From an uncultured Desulfobacterales bacterium (lineage in GTDB: Bacteria > Desulfobacterota > Desulfobulbia > Desulfobulbales > Desulfocapsaceae), in assembly GCA_937915545.1 (NCBI GenBank), contig CALGIJ010000038.1, positions 1 to 64,000 on the forward strand: DNA of 64,000 nt. The letters run 5' to 3'. Shown piece by piece: positions 35,288 through 45,338 of the stretch. Under the pieces are notes generated by a model that made no database searches, was not told the origin of the DNA, and was given only the letters and a program-made list of their open reading frames with translations. The position numbers and the translations under genes are program-made. Numbering within the stretch: position 1 is the first letter of the stretch; every line of letters begins with the position of its first letter.

Positions 35288-37426
35288 ATGACCGACCTCT
35301 TCGCTGCCGCTGACACGGCCCATGCGCAAACCCTCCGCCTGCTCGCCGCCGTACACCACGACCTTCCCGGCCTTGCGGTGGCGGCCTTGGGCGACGACGG
35401 CCGCCGGCTGCCGGCGGACGGCACCGGCCCACTCCTCGACCCTCTCGCCGGCGCCAGCCTGCTCCCCCCAGCGGGGGCCGATGTGGCGGGGCCGTTCTTT
35501 GCCGACGGCGACCGCCTCCTCATCCACCCCCTGCCGCGGCTGCAAACCACCCTGGTGGCCGAAGGCCGCTACCGCGACTTTTCCCCCGCCGCCCTGGCCC
35601 TGGCCGTCGCTCTCTCGGTGCGTCTCTTCTTCGAGCGCTGCGAGGTGGAGCAGCTGACCAAGAAGCTCGCCATCCAGAAGAACCAGTTCACCCGCAAGTA
35701 CCAGGTGCTGGAGGAGAAGCACCAGGAGATGCTCGAGGAGGCCCAGAACAGCTATCGCATCATCCAGGAACAGCAGGAGAACTACTCGCGCACCCTGCAG
35801 TCGGAGATCACCAAGCAGACCCAGGAGCTGCGCCGCTCCAAGGCCGAAGCGGAGGCCGCCAACGTCGCCAAGAGCCAGTTCCTCGCCTCGATGAGCCACG
35901 AGATCCGCACGCCGATGAACGGGGTCATCGGCTTCACCGACATGCTGCTCGCCACCGACCTCGACGAGGAGCAGCGCGACTTCTCCCTGACCATCAAGCG
36001 CTCCGGTGAATCGCTGCTCGGCCTGATCAACGACATCCTCGACTTCTCCAAGGTCGAGGCCGGGCAGATGGCCCTCGAGTACATCGACTTCGACCCGGAG
36101 ATCACCGCCCACGACGTCTGCGAGCTCATCCGCCCGCGGGTCGCCGGCAAGCCCATCGAGGTGCTGTGCCGCATCGACGACCTGCTGCCCGCCAACGTCA
36201 AGGGCGACCCCGGCCGCTTTCGCCAGGTGCTGGTCAACCTGCTCGGCAACGCCGCCAAGTTCACCGAAAAGGGCGAGCTCGAGCTGAGCATCGAGCCCGG
36301 CGAGGAGAGCGAGGAGACCATCACCCTGGTGGCCAAGATCCGCGATACCGGCATCGGCATCCCCGCGGACAAATTCGCCACCATCTTCGAGGCCTTCAAG
36401 CAGGCTGACGGCACCACGACGAGAAAATACGGCGGCACCGGCCTCGGCCTGTCGATCTGCAAGCGCATCGCCCTGCTCATGGGCGGCGACGTCTGGGTGG
36501 AGTCGACGGTCGGCGTCGGCACCACGTTCTTCTTCTCGGCGCTGATGAAGAAGTCGACCATGGCCCAGTCGCCCCCGCCGGCGGCGCAGAACCTGAGAGG
36601 CAAGAGGGTGCTGGTCGTCGACGACAACCGCGTCAACAATGAGATCGTCCACGGCATCCTCCGCAAGGGGGGCATGGAGGTCACCACCCTGCTCGACTCC
36701 ACCGGGGCCATCGCCCATCTCAGGGCTGCCGAGCAGGCAGGCACGCCATACGATGTCGCCATCCTCGACCTGCAGATGCCCCTGCTCTCGGGCTTCGAGC
36801 TCGCCGCGCAGGTCCGCGCCCTGGCCACGGCCTCGGCCACCATCCCGCTGCTCGCCTATACCTCCTCCACCGAGCGGGTGGCGCAGCGCTGCAAGGAGGT
36901 CGGCTTCACCGCCTTCCTCACCAAGCCGGCGCGGCGCAACATCCTCCTGCGCACCCTGTCGCGCATCCTCGGGGCCAAGGAAGAGATCGAGGACACCCAG
37001 GCGGAGAAGAAGCTGGTCACCCAGTACTCGTTGCGCGAGGAGCTCAAGCAGTCGGTGCGCATCCTCCTCGCCGAGGACAACCCGGTCAACCAGAAGCTGG
37101 CGATGATGATGCTCAGCAAGGCCGGCTACAAGGTGACCGTCGTCGCCAACGGCCGCCTGGCGGTGGAGACCTTCGTCGCCGCCCCGGAGGACTTCGACAC
37201 CATCCTCATGGACATTCAGATGCCGGAAATGGACGGCTACGAGGCGACGCGGCAGATCCGCAGCCGCGGCTACGCCGACATCCCCATCATTGCCATGACC
37301 GCCAACGCCATGAAGGGCGACAAGGAGCTGTGCCTCGAAGCGGGCATGAACGACTACCTCAGCAAGCCGATCAAGCGGGAGCTGGTCTTCCAGATCCTCG
37401 AACGCTGGCTGAGCCTCGAGACATGA
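35288..37426 (+). CDS. Hybrid sensor histidine kinase with two receiver domains
   Basis: The 712-residue cytoplasmic protein has a ~115-residue N-terminal region of unknown type, a coiled coil (about 118-195), a HisKA domain with FLASMSHEIRTPMNGV (His about 204), an HATPase domain (NLLGNAAKF, DTGIGIP, GGTGLGL) and two receivers (VLVVDDNRV with LDLQMP; ILLAEDNPV with MDIQMPEMDGYEAT). It lacks membrane helices, so it probably senses a cytoplasmic signal or is fed by the HDOD protein. The ATG at 35288 is chosen because the longer frame overlaps the HDOD gene. Confidence 0.92.
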   Translation: MTDLFAAADTAHAQTLRLLAAVHHDLPGLAVAALGDDGRRLPADGTGPLLDPLAGASLLPPAGADVAGPFFADGDRLLIHPLPRLQTTLVAEGRYRDFSPAALALAVALSVRLFFERCEVEQLTKKLAIQKNQFTRKYQVLEEKHQEMLEEAQNSYRIIQEQQENYSRTLQSEITKQTQELRRSKAEAEAANVAKSQFLASMSHEIRTPMNGVIGFTDMLLATDLDEEQRDFSLTIKRSGESLLGLINDILDFSKVEAGQMALEYIDFDPEITAHDVCELIRPRVAGKPIEVLCRIDDLLPANVKGDPGRFRQVLVNLLGNAAKFTEKGELELSIEPGEESEETITLVAKIRDTGIGIPADKFATIFEAFKQADGTTTRKYGGTGLGLSICKRIALLMGGDVWVESTVGVGTTFFFSALMKKSTMAQSPPPAAQNLRGKRVLVVDDNRVNNEIVHGILRKGGMEVTTLLDSTGAIAHLRAAEQAGTPYDVAILDLQMPLLSGFELAAQVRALATASATIPLLAYTSSTERVAQRCKEVGFTAFLTKPARRNILLRTLSRILGAKEEIEDTQAEKKLVTQYSLREELKQSVRILLAEDNPVNQKLAMMMLSKAGYKVTVVANGRLAVETFVAAPEDFDTILMDIQMPEMDGYEATRQIRSRGYADIPIIAMTANAMKGDKELCLEAGMNDYLSKPIKRELVFQILERWLSLET

Positions 37427-37436
37427 GGGGGGTGTC

Positions 37437-38810
37437 ATGAGCGAGTCCACCACGGCGCGGTCCCCCGAGCAGGGCTCCGCCCTCGCCCGCTGGGCCGATC
37501 GCCCGGCGGGCGGGGACTCGTGGGCCCTCTTTCGCCTGCGCCGTCTCGTCCACCTCATCCTCTTCGCCACCGGGGAGTTCATCGGCAACGCCTTGTCCCT
37601 GCGCGCCGCCGCCCTGACCTACACCGTCCTCCTCGCCATGGTGCCGATCCTCGCCATGAGCACCGCCCTGGTCAAGGGCCTCGGCGGCGACGACCACCTC
37701 CGCCAGGCGGCCTACGGCTACCTGCAGACCCTGGGCATCGAGGAGGCGGCGGACCTGCCCGGCCCTGGCGAAACCAACCAGGTCGGGCACCCCGTGCCGC
37801 CCGACCTCGGCGGCCACCTGCGCACCGCCGTCGACCAGCTCTTCGCCTACGTCGACCAGACCGATTTCGCCACCCTCGGCTCCTTTGGCGTCGCCGGCAT
37901 CCTGCTCAGCGTCATCCTCGTCCTCGGCAACATCGAGGAGGCGATGAACGCCATCTGGAAGGTGGGCGGCGGCCGGCCGCCGCTGCGCCGCCTCGCCGAC
38001 TACCTGACCATCCTCGTGCTGCTGCCGATCTCGGTCAACCTGACCTTCGCCGCCGGCGCCCTGCTGCAGAACCCGGCCCTGCTGTCGCGGCTGGAGGGGG
38101 CGTTCTCGGTGGCGGCGCTGCAGCCGTACCTGCTCAAGCTGGTGCCGCTCGGCCTGACCACCCTGACCTTCTTCGTCATGTACGTCTTCTTCCCCAACAC
38201 CCGCGTCAAGAAGCTGCCGGCGCTGCTCGGTGCCCTCCTCGCTGCGAGCCTGTGGAGCCTCGCCCAGAACGTCTACCTGTCGCTGCAGCTCGGCGTCGCC
38301 AACTACAACACCATCTACGGCTCCTTCGCCACCCTGCCCCTGTTCCTCGTCTGGCTCTATCTCGGCTGGCTGTTCATCCTCGGCGGGGCGCAGGTCGCCT
38401 ACGCCTGGCAGCACCAGGACGCGCACCGCCTCACCGCCGGCCCCGCCGAGCCGGCGCAGAAGCTGGCCACGGCCTTCGCCATCCACGACGCCGTCGCCGC
38501 CGCTTACCAGGAGGGCCGCCGGCTGGCAGCCGAAGACCTCGCCGCCGTTCTGCCCGAGGGCCAGCACGAGCTGGCAGCCGAAGCGGCGGCAACGCTGCTG
38601 CGGGCGGGGGTCATCCACCGCTCCAGCGGCGACGGCCGCCTGCTGCCCGGCAGCAACGATACCGCCCTCTGCTACCAGGCGGCGGCCCTGGCCATCCTCG
38701 GCAAGGTCGAGGCCGGGGCGGCGGGGGAGGAACAAAGCCGGCAGATCCTCGACGCCGCCCTGGCGGCAAGCGCCAACCTCGGCCGGAAAGGACCCGACGC
38801 CTCTCCCTGA
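37437..38810 (+). CDS. YihY/BrkB family membrane protein
   Basis: The 457-residue protein has the YihY/BrkB domain (about 45-310), with about six helices and SLRAAALTYTVLLAMVPILA at its start. A cytoplasmic C-terminal winged-helix-like region (about 330-430) follows. The family was once called ribonuclease BN, which was an error; the function is unknown. It lies 10 bases after the hybrid kinase, in the same unit. Confidence 0.9.
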   Translation: MSESTTARSPEQGSALARWADRPAGGDSWALFRLRRLVHLILFATGEFIGNALSLRAAALTYTVLLAMVPILAMSTALVKGLGGDDHLRQAAYGYLQTLGIEEAADLPGPGETNQVGHPVPPDLGGHLRTAVDQLFAYVDQTDFATLGSFGVAGILLSVILVLGNIEEAMNAIWKVGGGRPPLRRLADYLTILVLLPISVNLTFAAGALLQNPALLSRLEGAFSVAALQPYLLKLVPLGLTTLTFFVMYVFFPNTRVKKLPALLGALLAASLWSLAQNVYLSLQLGVANYNTIYGSFATLPLFLVWLYLGWLFILGGAQVAYAWQHQDAHRLTAGPAEPAQKLATAFAIHDAVAAAYQEGRRLAAEDLAAVLPEGQHELAAEAAATLLRAGVIHRSSGDGRLLPGSNDTALCYQAAALAILGKVEAGAAGEEQSRQILDAALAASANLGRKGPDASP

Positions 38811-38936
38811 CGGGCCGCGGAGCGGATGAGGCAATGAAATAATCATTGCTGCCGCCCACGTTTTTAGGTATTTCGAACCTGCCGCCAGATGGCGGCGCCT
38901 CTTTTGCCCACCGTCAACCAGCACCCCGGAATCGCC

Positions 38937-39863
38937 ATGAAACACCTCCTCGCCGTGGCCCTCGTCCTCTTCGCCGCACTGCCCGCCTGGGGGCAAGAAC
39001 CCTTGCGCATCGGGGTCTTGCCCATCGAGGACTCCGCGCCCCTCCATGTCGCCCTCGAACAGGGCTTTTACAAGGCGGAAGGAATTGCCGTCGAGCTGGT
39101 CCCCTTCCAGAGCGCGCTCGAACGCGACAGCGCCCTCGCCGCCGGGGCCATCGACGGGGCCGTCGACGACCCCATCGGCGCCATCCTCTTCGACAAGGGC
39201 CAGGGCCGCCTCAAGATCGCTTCGCTGTGCCTCGGGGCGAACCCCGGGGAAGGAGTCTTCGCCATCCTCGCCGCCCCCGAGGCCAAACTCTCCTCCGTCA
39301 ACGACCTTAAAGGGGTGGAGATCGCCGTGTCGTCGGCGACGATCATCGAATACGTCACCGACCGCCTCCTCGCCGGCCACGGCTTCAAGGACGGGGATAT
39401 CAAGAAGATCGAGGTGGTGAAGATGCCGATCCGCATGCAGATGCTGCTCTCCGGGGCAGTCAAGGCGGCCACCCTGCCCGAGCCGCTGGCATCCATCGCC
39501 GTCTCCCGCGGCGCCACCGTGCTGGCCAGCGACGGCAGCGGCGCGGAGAGCCTCTCGCAAACCGTGCTCGTCTTCCGCGACCAGGCCATCGCCCACCGCA
39601 AGGCCGACATCCAGGCCTTCTTCCGCGCCTACCGCCAGGCGGTGCGGGCTATCGGCGCCGACCCCGAACGTTTCCGCGCCCTGATCATCGACACCGGGCG
39701 TATCCCCCCCAACCTCGCCAAAGACTACGTCATTCCCCGTTTTCCCGAGCCGCAGCCCTTTCCGCAAGCCTTCTACACGCCGATCATCTCCTGGCTGACA
39801 GCCAAGGGGCTGGTTACCGACATCCCCTACCGGGCGATGGTCGCCGACGACGTCCTGCCCTGA
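38937..39863 (+). CDS. ABC transporter solute-binding protein (NitT/TauT-type)
   Basis: The 308-residue protein has a signal peptide (about 1-20) and a periplasmic-binding fold of the SsuA/THI5-NMT1 group: LRIGVLPIEDSAPLHVALEQGFYKAEGI. It binds a small molecule for the permease and ATPase encoded next. The ligand (sulfonate, nitrate, pyrimidine precursor or other) cannot be told. It starts about 125 bases after the YihY gene and is followed directly by the ATPase gene. Confidence 0.88.
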   Translation: MKHLLAVALVLFAALPAWGQEPLRIGVLPIEDSAPLHVALEQGFYKAEGIAVELVPFQSALERDSALAAGAIDGAVDDPIGAILFDKGQGRLKIASLCLGANPGEGVFAILAAPEAKLSSVNDLKGVEIAVSSATIIEYVTDRLLAGHGFKDGDIKKIEVVKMPIRMQMLLSGAVKAATLPEPLASIAVSRGATVLASDGSGAESLSQTVLVFRDQAIAHRKADIQAFFRAYRQAVRAIGADPERFRALIIDTGRIPPNLAKDYVIPRFPEPQPFPQAFYTPIISWLTAKGLVTDIPYRAMVADDVLP

Positions 39864-39872
39864 ACTGTGCCC

Positions 39873-40616
39873 ATGATCACGGTCGACTCGGCCTGCCTTG
39901 GCTTCAGCCACGGCGGAACCACCCTGCCGGTGCTGCGCGATATCTCCTTTACCGTCGAGGAATGCGACAGCTGCGCCGTCATCGGCCCCTCCGGCTGCGG
40001 CAAGACCTCGCTGCTCTTTCTCCTCGCCGGCCTGCTGCGCCCCGACCAGGGCGTGGTGGAGGTGGCCGGCCAGGCGCAGAGCGGCATGATCCTGCAGAAC
40101 TATGGGCTCTTCCCGTGGAAGACGGTGGCCGAGAACGTCGGCCTGGGGCTGGTGCTGCGCGGGACGGCCAGGAAGACCGTCCTCGCGACGGTGGAGCGGC
40201 TCCTCGGCGAGATGGGCCTGAGCGGCTTCGGCGGCCACTTCCCGGGGCAACTTTCCGGCGGCATGCAGCAGCGCGTGGCCATGGCCCGGGCCCTGGCGGT
40301 CGAGCCGCGCATCCTCTTCATGGACGAGCCCCTGTCATCGCTGGATGCCCTGACCCGCGAGCGGCTGCAGAATCTTATCGCCGAGGTGTGGCTGAGCAAG
40401 CGCATCACCATGGTGCTGGTCACCCACTCCATCGAGGAGGCGGTCTTTCTCGGGCGACGCATCGTCGTCCTCGGCGGCCGCCCGGGGCGGGTGCTGCGAC
40501 TCGTCGACAACCCCGAGGCCGGCGGCGGCGACTATCGCGACAGCGACGTCTTCTTCCGTCGCTGCGTGCTGCTGCGGCAGATCCTCAAAGGAGAGGGCGA
40601 TGGGCCGGAAGCGTGA
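39873..40616 (+). CDS. ABC transporter ATP-binding protein
   Basis: The 247-residue ATPase has Walker A GPSGCGKTS (about 36-44), the signature LSGGMQQRVAMARAL, Walker B ILFMDEPLSSLD and a conserved TH switch (VTHSIEEA). It belongs to the SsuB/TauB/NrtD group. A GTG at 39867 is an alternative start. It overlaps the permease gene by 17 bases and so is coupled to it. Confidence 0.92.
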   Translation: MITVDSACLGFSHGGTTLPVLRDISFTVEECDSCAVIGPSGCGKTSLLFLLAGLLRPDQGVVEVAGQAQSGMILQNYGLFPWKTVAENVGLGLVLRGTARKTVLATVERLLGEMGLSGFGGHFPGQLSGGMQQRVAMARALAVEPRILFMDEPLSSLDALTRERLQNLIAEVWLSKRITMVLVTHSIEEAVFLGRRIVVLGGRPGRVLRLVDNPEAGGGDYRDSDVFFRRCVLLRQILKGEGDGPEA

Positions 40617-41343
40617 TATCGCCCTGGCCGCCGTTGTCCTCCTCGTGCTGTGGGAGGCGGCCGCCCTCGCCCTGGACTCCATGGCCCTGCCCCAGCCATG
40701 GCAGGTGGCGCTCGACACCGCCCGCCGCCTCGCCGACGGCAGCCTGCTCGACGACCTGGCCATTTCCACTCTGCGCGCCCTGGCGGGCATCGCCCTCGCC
40801 CTGGCCACCGCCGTGCCCCTGGGGCTGATGGTCGGCGCCGAGGAAGGCCTGCGCCGGCGGCTGTCGCCCTATATCTACCTGCTCTACCCGGTGCCCCATG
40901 TGGTGCTGCTGCCGCTGATCATCATCCTCTTCGGCATTGGCGAGTTCTCGAAGATCTTTCTCATCGCCCTGATCGTCTTCTTCCAGATCCTCGTCACCAC
41001 CCGCGATGCCGCCAAGAACATCCACCGCAACTACTACCTGGCCATCGAGACCCTGGGCGCCTCGCGGCTGCAGGTCTACCGCCATGTCATCCTCCCCGCC
41101 ACCCTGCCGAAGATCCTCACCGCGATGCGCATCTCCATCGGTACCGCGGTGGCCATCCTCTTCTTCGTCGAGTCCTTCGCCACCACCCGCGGGCTGGGCT
41201 ATATCATCATGGATTCCTGGGGCAGGTCCGACTACGTCGCCCTCTACAGCGGCATCTCCTCCATGGCCGCGCTCGGCTTCTCGCTCTACCTACTGCTCGA
41301 CCGCCTCGAACGCCGCCTCTGCCTGTGGACGCAGAGCCACTGA
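40600..41343 (+). CDS. ABC transporter permease
   Basis: The 247-residue membrane protein has about six helices and the binding-protein-dependent permease motif near TLGASRLQVYRHVILPATLPKI (EAA loop). It pairs with the ATPase and solute-binding protein just upstream to form a NitT/TauT-type importer. The start overlaps the ATPase gene. Confidence 0.92.
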   Translation: MGRKRDIALAAVVLLVLWEAAALALDSMALPQPWQVALDTARRLADGSLLDDLAISTLRALAGIALALATAVPLGLMVGAEEGLRRRLSPYIYLLYPVPHVVLLPLIIILFGIGEFSKIFLIALIVFFQILVTTRDAAKNIHRNYYLAIETLGASRLQVYRHVILPATLPKILTAMRISIGTAVAILFFVESFATTRGLGYIIMDSWGRSDYVALYSGISSMAALGFSLYLLLDRLERRLCLWTQSH

Positions 41344-41529
41344 CGACCGCCCCGGTGAAAGCGGAGCAAAATGGCGCCGCGGGAAAATAGCTTTGCAAAA
41401 AGGCCGGCGACGGCGTAGCCTGAAACAAACCGCCCCCGCCAACGTCGCGGGAGACTCGCGCCAGCAGGCGGCCGTGCGGCCGTGGGCCATACCCGCCAGC
41501 CTGGCACCCCATCACTCAGGAACCCGATT

Positions 41530-42051
41530 ATGAGCACCATTGTCTTGACCGTAAGCGGCCCCGACCGGGTCGGCATCGTCGACGAAATCACCAGCACCCT
41601 GCTTGAAGTGGGGGCCAATATCGAAACCAGCCGCATGGCCCGGCTGGGAGGGGAGTTCGCCATCCTCATGCTGCTCAGCCTTCCCGAGGGCCGCGACGGC
41701 CAGCTGCAGGATACGGTGCAGCGGCTCATCGGCCGCGGCTACAAGGTCACCACCGCCCCGACCAGGCGGGAAGGCCCGCTGCAGCACAGCGGCCGGCCCT
41801 ACCACCTCGAGGTGCAGGGCGCCGATCACGAGGGCATCGTCGCCTCCATCGCCCGCACCCTGGCCGCCAAAGGCATCAGCATCGAGACCATGGACACCGG
41901 CAACACCCCGGCGCCCAACAGCGGCATCCCCCTCTTCACCATGAAGGCGACCATCCTTGTGCCCACCGCGCTGGAGCAGAGCAGCTGGCGGGAGGACCTG
42001 GAGAACGCCGCCGCCGAGCAGCACGTCGACCTCGCCCTCAGCGCCGCCTGA
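41530..42051 (+). CDS. GcvR-like protein with two ACT domains
   Basis: The 173-residue protein has two ACT domains (about 1-75 and 85-165), beginning IVLTVSGPDRVGIVDEIT and HLEVQGADHEGIVASIA. This is the make-up of the glycine cleavage regulator GcvR. No gcv genes are near, so a role in amino-acid sensing is likely but the target is open. AGGAA lies upstream of the ATG. A perfect GC-rich hairpin (42064-42087) follows. Confidence 0.85.
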   Translation: MSTIVLTVSGPDRVGIVDEITSTLLEVGANIETSRMARLGGEFAILMLLSLPEGRDGQLQDTVQRLIGRGYKVTTAPTRREGPLQHSGRPYHLEVQGADHEGIVASIARTLAAKGISIETMDTGNTPAPNSGIPLFTMKATILVPTALEQSSWREDLENAAAEQHVDLALSAA

Positions 42052-42063
42052 TCCAGGGAAGTA

Positions 42064-42087
42064 CGGGGTGCCCGCGCTGGCACCCCG
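42064..42087 (+). terminator. GC-rich hairpin after the ACT-domain gene
   Basis: CGGGGTGCC and GGCACCCCG form a nine-base-pair stem with a six-base loop, 12 bases after the stop. No T-run follows, so terminator activity is uncertain. Confidence 0.45.
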
Positions 42088-42225
42088 CCCTGCCTCGGCA
42101 TCGACACCATCAATAGAACAGGAAAACGGGTTTTGAGGAGTGGCCCTGCGCCCTTGCTGCAGGCAGGGCAAGCCTCAGACATCCACCCTCTGCAGAAGGG
42201 GCTGCGCGATGCAGCAGCCGTGCGT

Positions 42226-42705
42226 TTAGAAGATATAGGCGAGGATGAAGATGCCAACCATGGCGAAGGCCAGCATCAGCTTGGCGGCCATGCCGAGGAC
42301 GAAGCCGATCCAGGCGCCGACGCCCACCACCCCGGCCCGGCCGAGGTCGCGGCGCACCAGGTACTCGCCAAAGACCGCCCCGATGAAGGGCCCGATAAAG
42401 ACCCCGACCACACCGAAGAAGAGGCCGATTACGGCGCCGACGGCAGCGCCGATCACCGCCTCGCGGCTGGCCCCGGTCTTCTTGGCACCGATGCTGCCGG
42501 AAACCAGGTCGACAATGAGGGCCAGGCCGGTGAGCAGGCCGAGGAAGACCATGGTCCACCCCGAGACGTAGGCGAAGCCGTCGCCCCAGGCGGCAAGCAG
42601 CAGGCCGGCGTAAATGAGCGGCGTGCCGGGCAGGGCGGGCAGCACGGTCCCGACCAGGCCGACCAGTATCAGCGACAGGCTGACTATCCATAACAGCGGC
42701 GTCAT
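42226..42705 (-). CDS. DUF456 family membrane protein
   Basis: The 159-residue protein has about four to five helices and the glycine-rich repeats of DUF456 (VGTVLPALPGTPLIYAG; GAVIGLFFGVVGVFIGPFIGA). Function is unknown; the small Gly-zipper motifs suggest close helix packing. An AAGGAG box precedes the ATG at 42705, favouring it over an upstream in-frame ATG at 42738. It is alone, between two plus-strand units. Confidence 0.88.
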   Translation of the reverse strand: MTPLLWIVSLSLILVGLVGTVLPALPGTPLIYAGLLLAAWGDGFAYVSGWTMVFLGLLTGLALIVDLVSGSIGAKKTGASREAVIGAAVGAVIGLFFGVVGVFIGPFIGAVFGEYLVRRDLGRAGVVGVGAWIGFVLGMAAKLMLAFAMVGIFILAYIF

Positions 42706-42974
42706 TGCGGCATTCTCCTTGTTCTCTTTCCTCTCCACATCACTGCGGCCGGCGAATGCGTGAAGAATACGTGCGCCACGCTGACCGCCACGAAATTTCC
42801 ATGGCCGAGCGGCGCCACGCGCTCATCGCTACGGCTGCCGGCATGGCCATTATAGGCTCGATCCGCCAAATGGCAAGACAGTCGGTCAACGCCCGCGGCA
42901 AGGCCGTTTTTTCATAACCCTTTCCTCACACGTTTTTAGCAGACAGCTCATATTGCCGGCCTACAGTTGGCGGC

Positions 42975-45338
42975 ATGAACGCCCTGCACACCTCCCCCGA
43001 GCCTGTCCCCCTGTCCGCGGACGCCACCTTTGAGCTGCATCGCCGGCAGTTCTTTGACGCCGTCGGCGACGCCGCCACCTTCCCTTTCTGCGGAACGGAC
43101 GGCAGCGTCGGCATGGAGTACGAAGTGCAGGTGGCGGTGCAGGGCGAGCCCGGCGATGTCGACCTGCCGCTGTCCATCGCCCAGTCGGCCTATGCGCGCA
43201 ACCTCGCCCGGCGCGTGGCCCGCGGCGACCTGCCGCCGGCTGCCCTGGCGGAGTTCGAGGAGGTACTGCGCCACAACCAGGACAAGGTCTGGGAAAACAG
43301 CTGGGTGCGCTTCGACGCCGAGCGCCTCTGCCCCCTGGCGCAGCGCGTCCTCGCTACCGACCTGCGCGCCGACCGAGGCGACCCACAGTCGCGACCGCGC
43401 AGCGACGCGCACCGCTTCCGCATCGCCGGCCAGGGCCGGGAACTGCTGCGCCTGCCGGTCAGTTACCTTCTCAAACTGGCCCTGGCCGACGCCATCGGCA
43501 GCGACTCACTGCTGCCGGCGCCCCTCGCCGCCACCGCCACCAAGCTTCTCGACCATCTCCTGAGCGACAACACCTCCCCGGAGATTCTCAGCTTCTCCAT
43601 CCCGGTGGGGGGCGAGCGCTCCCTCGGCGACCTCGCCGCCGAGGAGAGCGCCCGCACCGGCCTGCTCTGCCAGTTGCTCGTGCAGTACGCCAACAGCCGC
43701 TTCGGGCTGGTCGAGTCAGGGCAGCGCTGCCTGCTCTATGCCGCGCCCCACGCCCCGCGGCGCCAGAAGGTGCTCAACTCGCTCCTGCCGGACAGCTACT
43801 ATCGCCACCTCTTCATCTCCCCCTGCCTCTCCGGCTGGAAGCGGGGCGAAGAGAAATTCCGCTATATGGAGCTCTGCCACCGCACCCTATCGCGCAGCCA
43901 GCTCAACACCATCGCCAAGCTCAAGGACGCGGGCATCCTCACCAACAACCTCATGGTCCTGCCCAACACCTCCACCACCTGCCTGGCCAACAACGGCATC
44001 CATGTCTCCCTCGGCAGCCGCAGCCTCTCCGCTATGGCGAGAGACCCCGGCTCACCGCTCTCGGCCGAAGTGGAGAAGCATGTCGGCGACCTGGTGACCA
44101 AGATCGTCGAGCACTTCCTGCCCCTCTTCGTCACCACCTACAGCGCCGCCCCCTTCCGCCTCGACTTCGCCGACTTCCACCCGGAGCGGGTACTGGGCTT
44201 TCTGCCCCACGAACTCGACTACACCCACCTGCGCATGCTGTGGCGGCGCTGGCGGAAAAAGGCCGGCCTCACCGTCTTCGGCCGCAGCATCACCCCGTTC
44301 GGCCCGCGCCGCCTCGACCGCCTCGTCGCCGCGATCTTTGGCCTCAAAGGCGATCTCGTCCCCGACTTCCGCCTCATCGACTACCTGGTCACCCTGCTCT
44401 CCACCGAGAGCAGCCCGGGCCTGAACGGCACCGTCGGCAACCACGAGCGGCTCAAGGAAGAATTGGGCGAACTGGGGGTCTTCGACCCGCGCATGTCGAT
44501 GTACCTGCCCTATCGCCAGCGGCTCTGCGCCTCCTCGGGCTATGTCGGCTTCGAAGGGCGCTGCTACTCCCTCTTCCACTCCCTGCGCGACGACATGGCC
44601 CAGGCGGTCGACCTGCAGCACCTCGTCACCACCCTCGCCTACCGCTACGTGGTGGAAGGCCGGGTGCTGCACCACGACATCCCCGACCAGCCATCCATCG
44701 AGAGCGAGCGCCGCCAAATCTTCTTCGGCCGCGCCATCGGCCTGCCGACCTTCTTCGTTCGCGCCGATACCGCCAACCGCTTCCTGCGCAAGATCCTCAC
44801 CGGCGTGACGAGACAGCGCCACAGCAAGCGCTACAAGGGCTACCTGCGCATCGACCACGACGACTACAGCCTCTCCCTGCTACGCCTGCTCGCCAGGGAC
44901 GGCGCCGACCTCATCGAGCGCCATGGGCTCGGCGGACGGCTCCAGTCCCTCGAGGCCCGCCTGCGCGGCGAGGAGCCCAGCGCCCTTGCCAAGATCGTTG
45001 CCGGCATAGGCACCGAGCTGCCGAAAAAGGCCCAGCCCCTCGATGTCCCCGCCGAAGAATACAACGCGGCCATGGAACGGTATTACCGCACCACCTTGAG
45101 AAATGCCCACCTGCGCGAAGCCCTTGAGCTGGTGGGCGAGGATTGCGCGCGGCTGGAGGCGGCGGGCGATCCGCTGCTCATAAACGTCATGGCGACGACT
45201 GGCGAAGAGACCTCGGCCGCCACCTTCCTGCAGCGCCACGGAGAGGAGATCGTCGCCGAAACCGCCGGGCCGGAGTTGCTGAAAAAGCTCCTGCGCATCG
45301 CCCTGGCCATTATCCACCATCACCGGAACAGAACATGA
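42975..45338 (+). CDS. Unrecognised 787-aa protein linked to Psd- and Lgt-like genes
   Basis: I do not recognise this large soluble protein. It has no signal peptide or membrane helix, an N-terminal GMEYEVQV segment and scattered Arg/His-rich motifs (YLRIDHDDYSL, KRYKGYLR), but no known catalytic signature that I can name. Its stop overlaps the next start (ATGA), so it is coupled to a phosphatidylserine decarboxylase-like gene and then an Lgt-like gene. That setting suggests lipid or envelope modification. Codon use is as in the neighbours. Confidence 0.75.
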   Translation: MNALHTSPEPVPLSADATFELHRRQFFDAVGDAATFPFCGTDGSVGMEYEVQVAVQGEPGDVDLPLSIAQSAYARNLARRVARGDLPPAALAEFEEVLRHNQDKVWENSWVRFDAERLCPLAQRVLATDLRADRGDPQSRPRSDAHRFRIAGQGRELLRLPVSYLLKLALADAIGSDSLLPAPLAATATKLLDHLLSDNTSPEILSFSIPVGGERSLGDLAAEESARTGLLCQLLVQYANSRFGLVESGQRCLLYAAPHAPRRQKVLNSLLPDSYYRHLFISPCLSGWKRGEEKFRYMELCHRTLSRSQLNTIAKLKDAGILTNNLMVLPNTSTTCLANNGIHVSLGSRSLSAMARDPGSPLSAEVEKHVGDLVTKIVEHFLPLFVTTYSAAPFRLDFADFHPERVLGFLPHELDYTHLRMLWRRWRKKAGLTVFGRSITPFGPRRLDRLVAAIFGLKGDLVPDFRLIDYLVTLLSTESSPGLNGTVGNHERLKEELGELGVFDPRMSMYLPYRQRLCASSGYVGFEGRCYSLFHSLRDDMAQAVDLQHLVTTLAYRYVVEGRVLHHDIPDQPSIESERRQIFFGRAIGLPTFFVRADTANRFLRKILTGVTRQRHSKRYKGYLRIDHDDYSLSLLRLLARDGADLIERHGLGGRLQSLEARLRGEEPSALAKIVAGIGTELPKKAQPLDVPAEEYNAAMERYYRTTLRNAHLREALELVGEDCARLEAAGDPLLINVMATTGEETSAATFLQRHGEEIVAETAGPELLKKLLRIALAIIHHHRNRT

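Noticed and set aside
35225..37588. 787-residue minus-strand open frame
   Set aside because: Antisense of the hybrid kinase; composition typical of a GC-rich shadow frame.
37371..40250. 959-residue minus-strand open frame
   Set aside because: Antisense of the YihY and ABC genes; low-complexity composition, no domain.
38857..42939. CACGTTTTTAG found upstream of both the solute-binding protein gene (38857-38867) and the orphan gene (42929-42939)
   Set aside because: An 11-base word recurring twice in 64 kb is expected by chance, and the flanks do not align.
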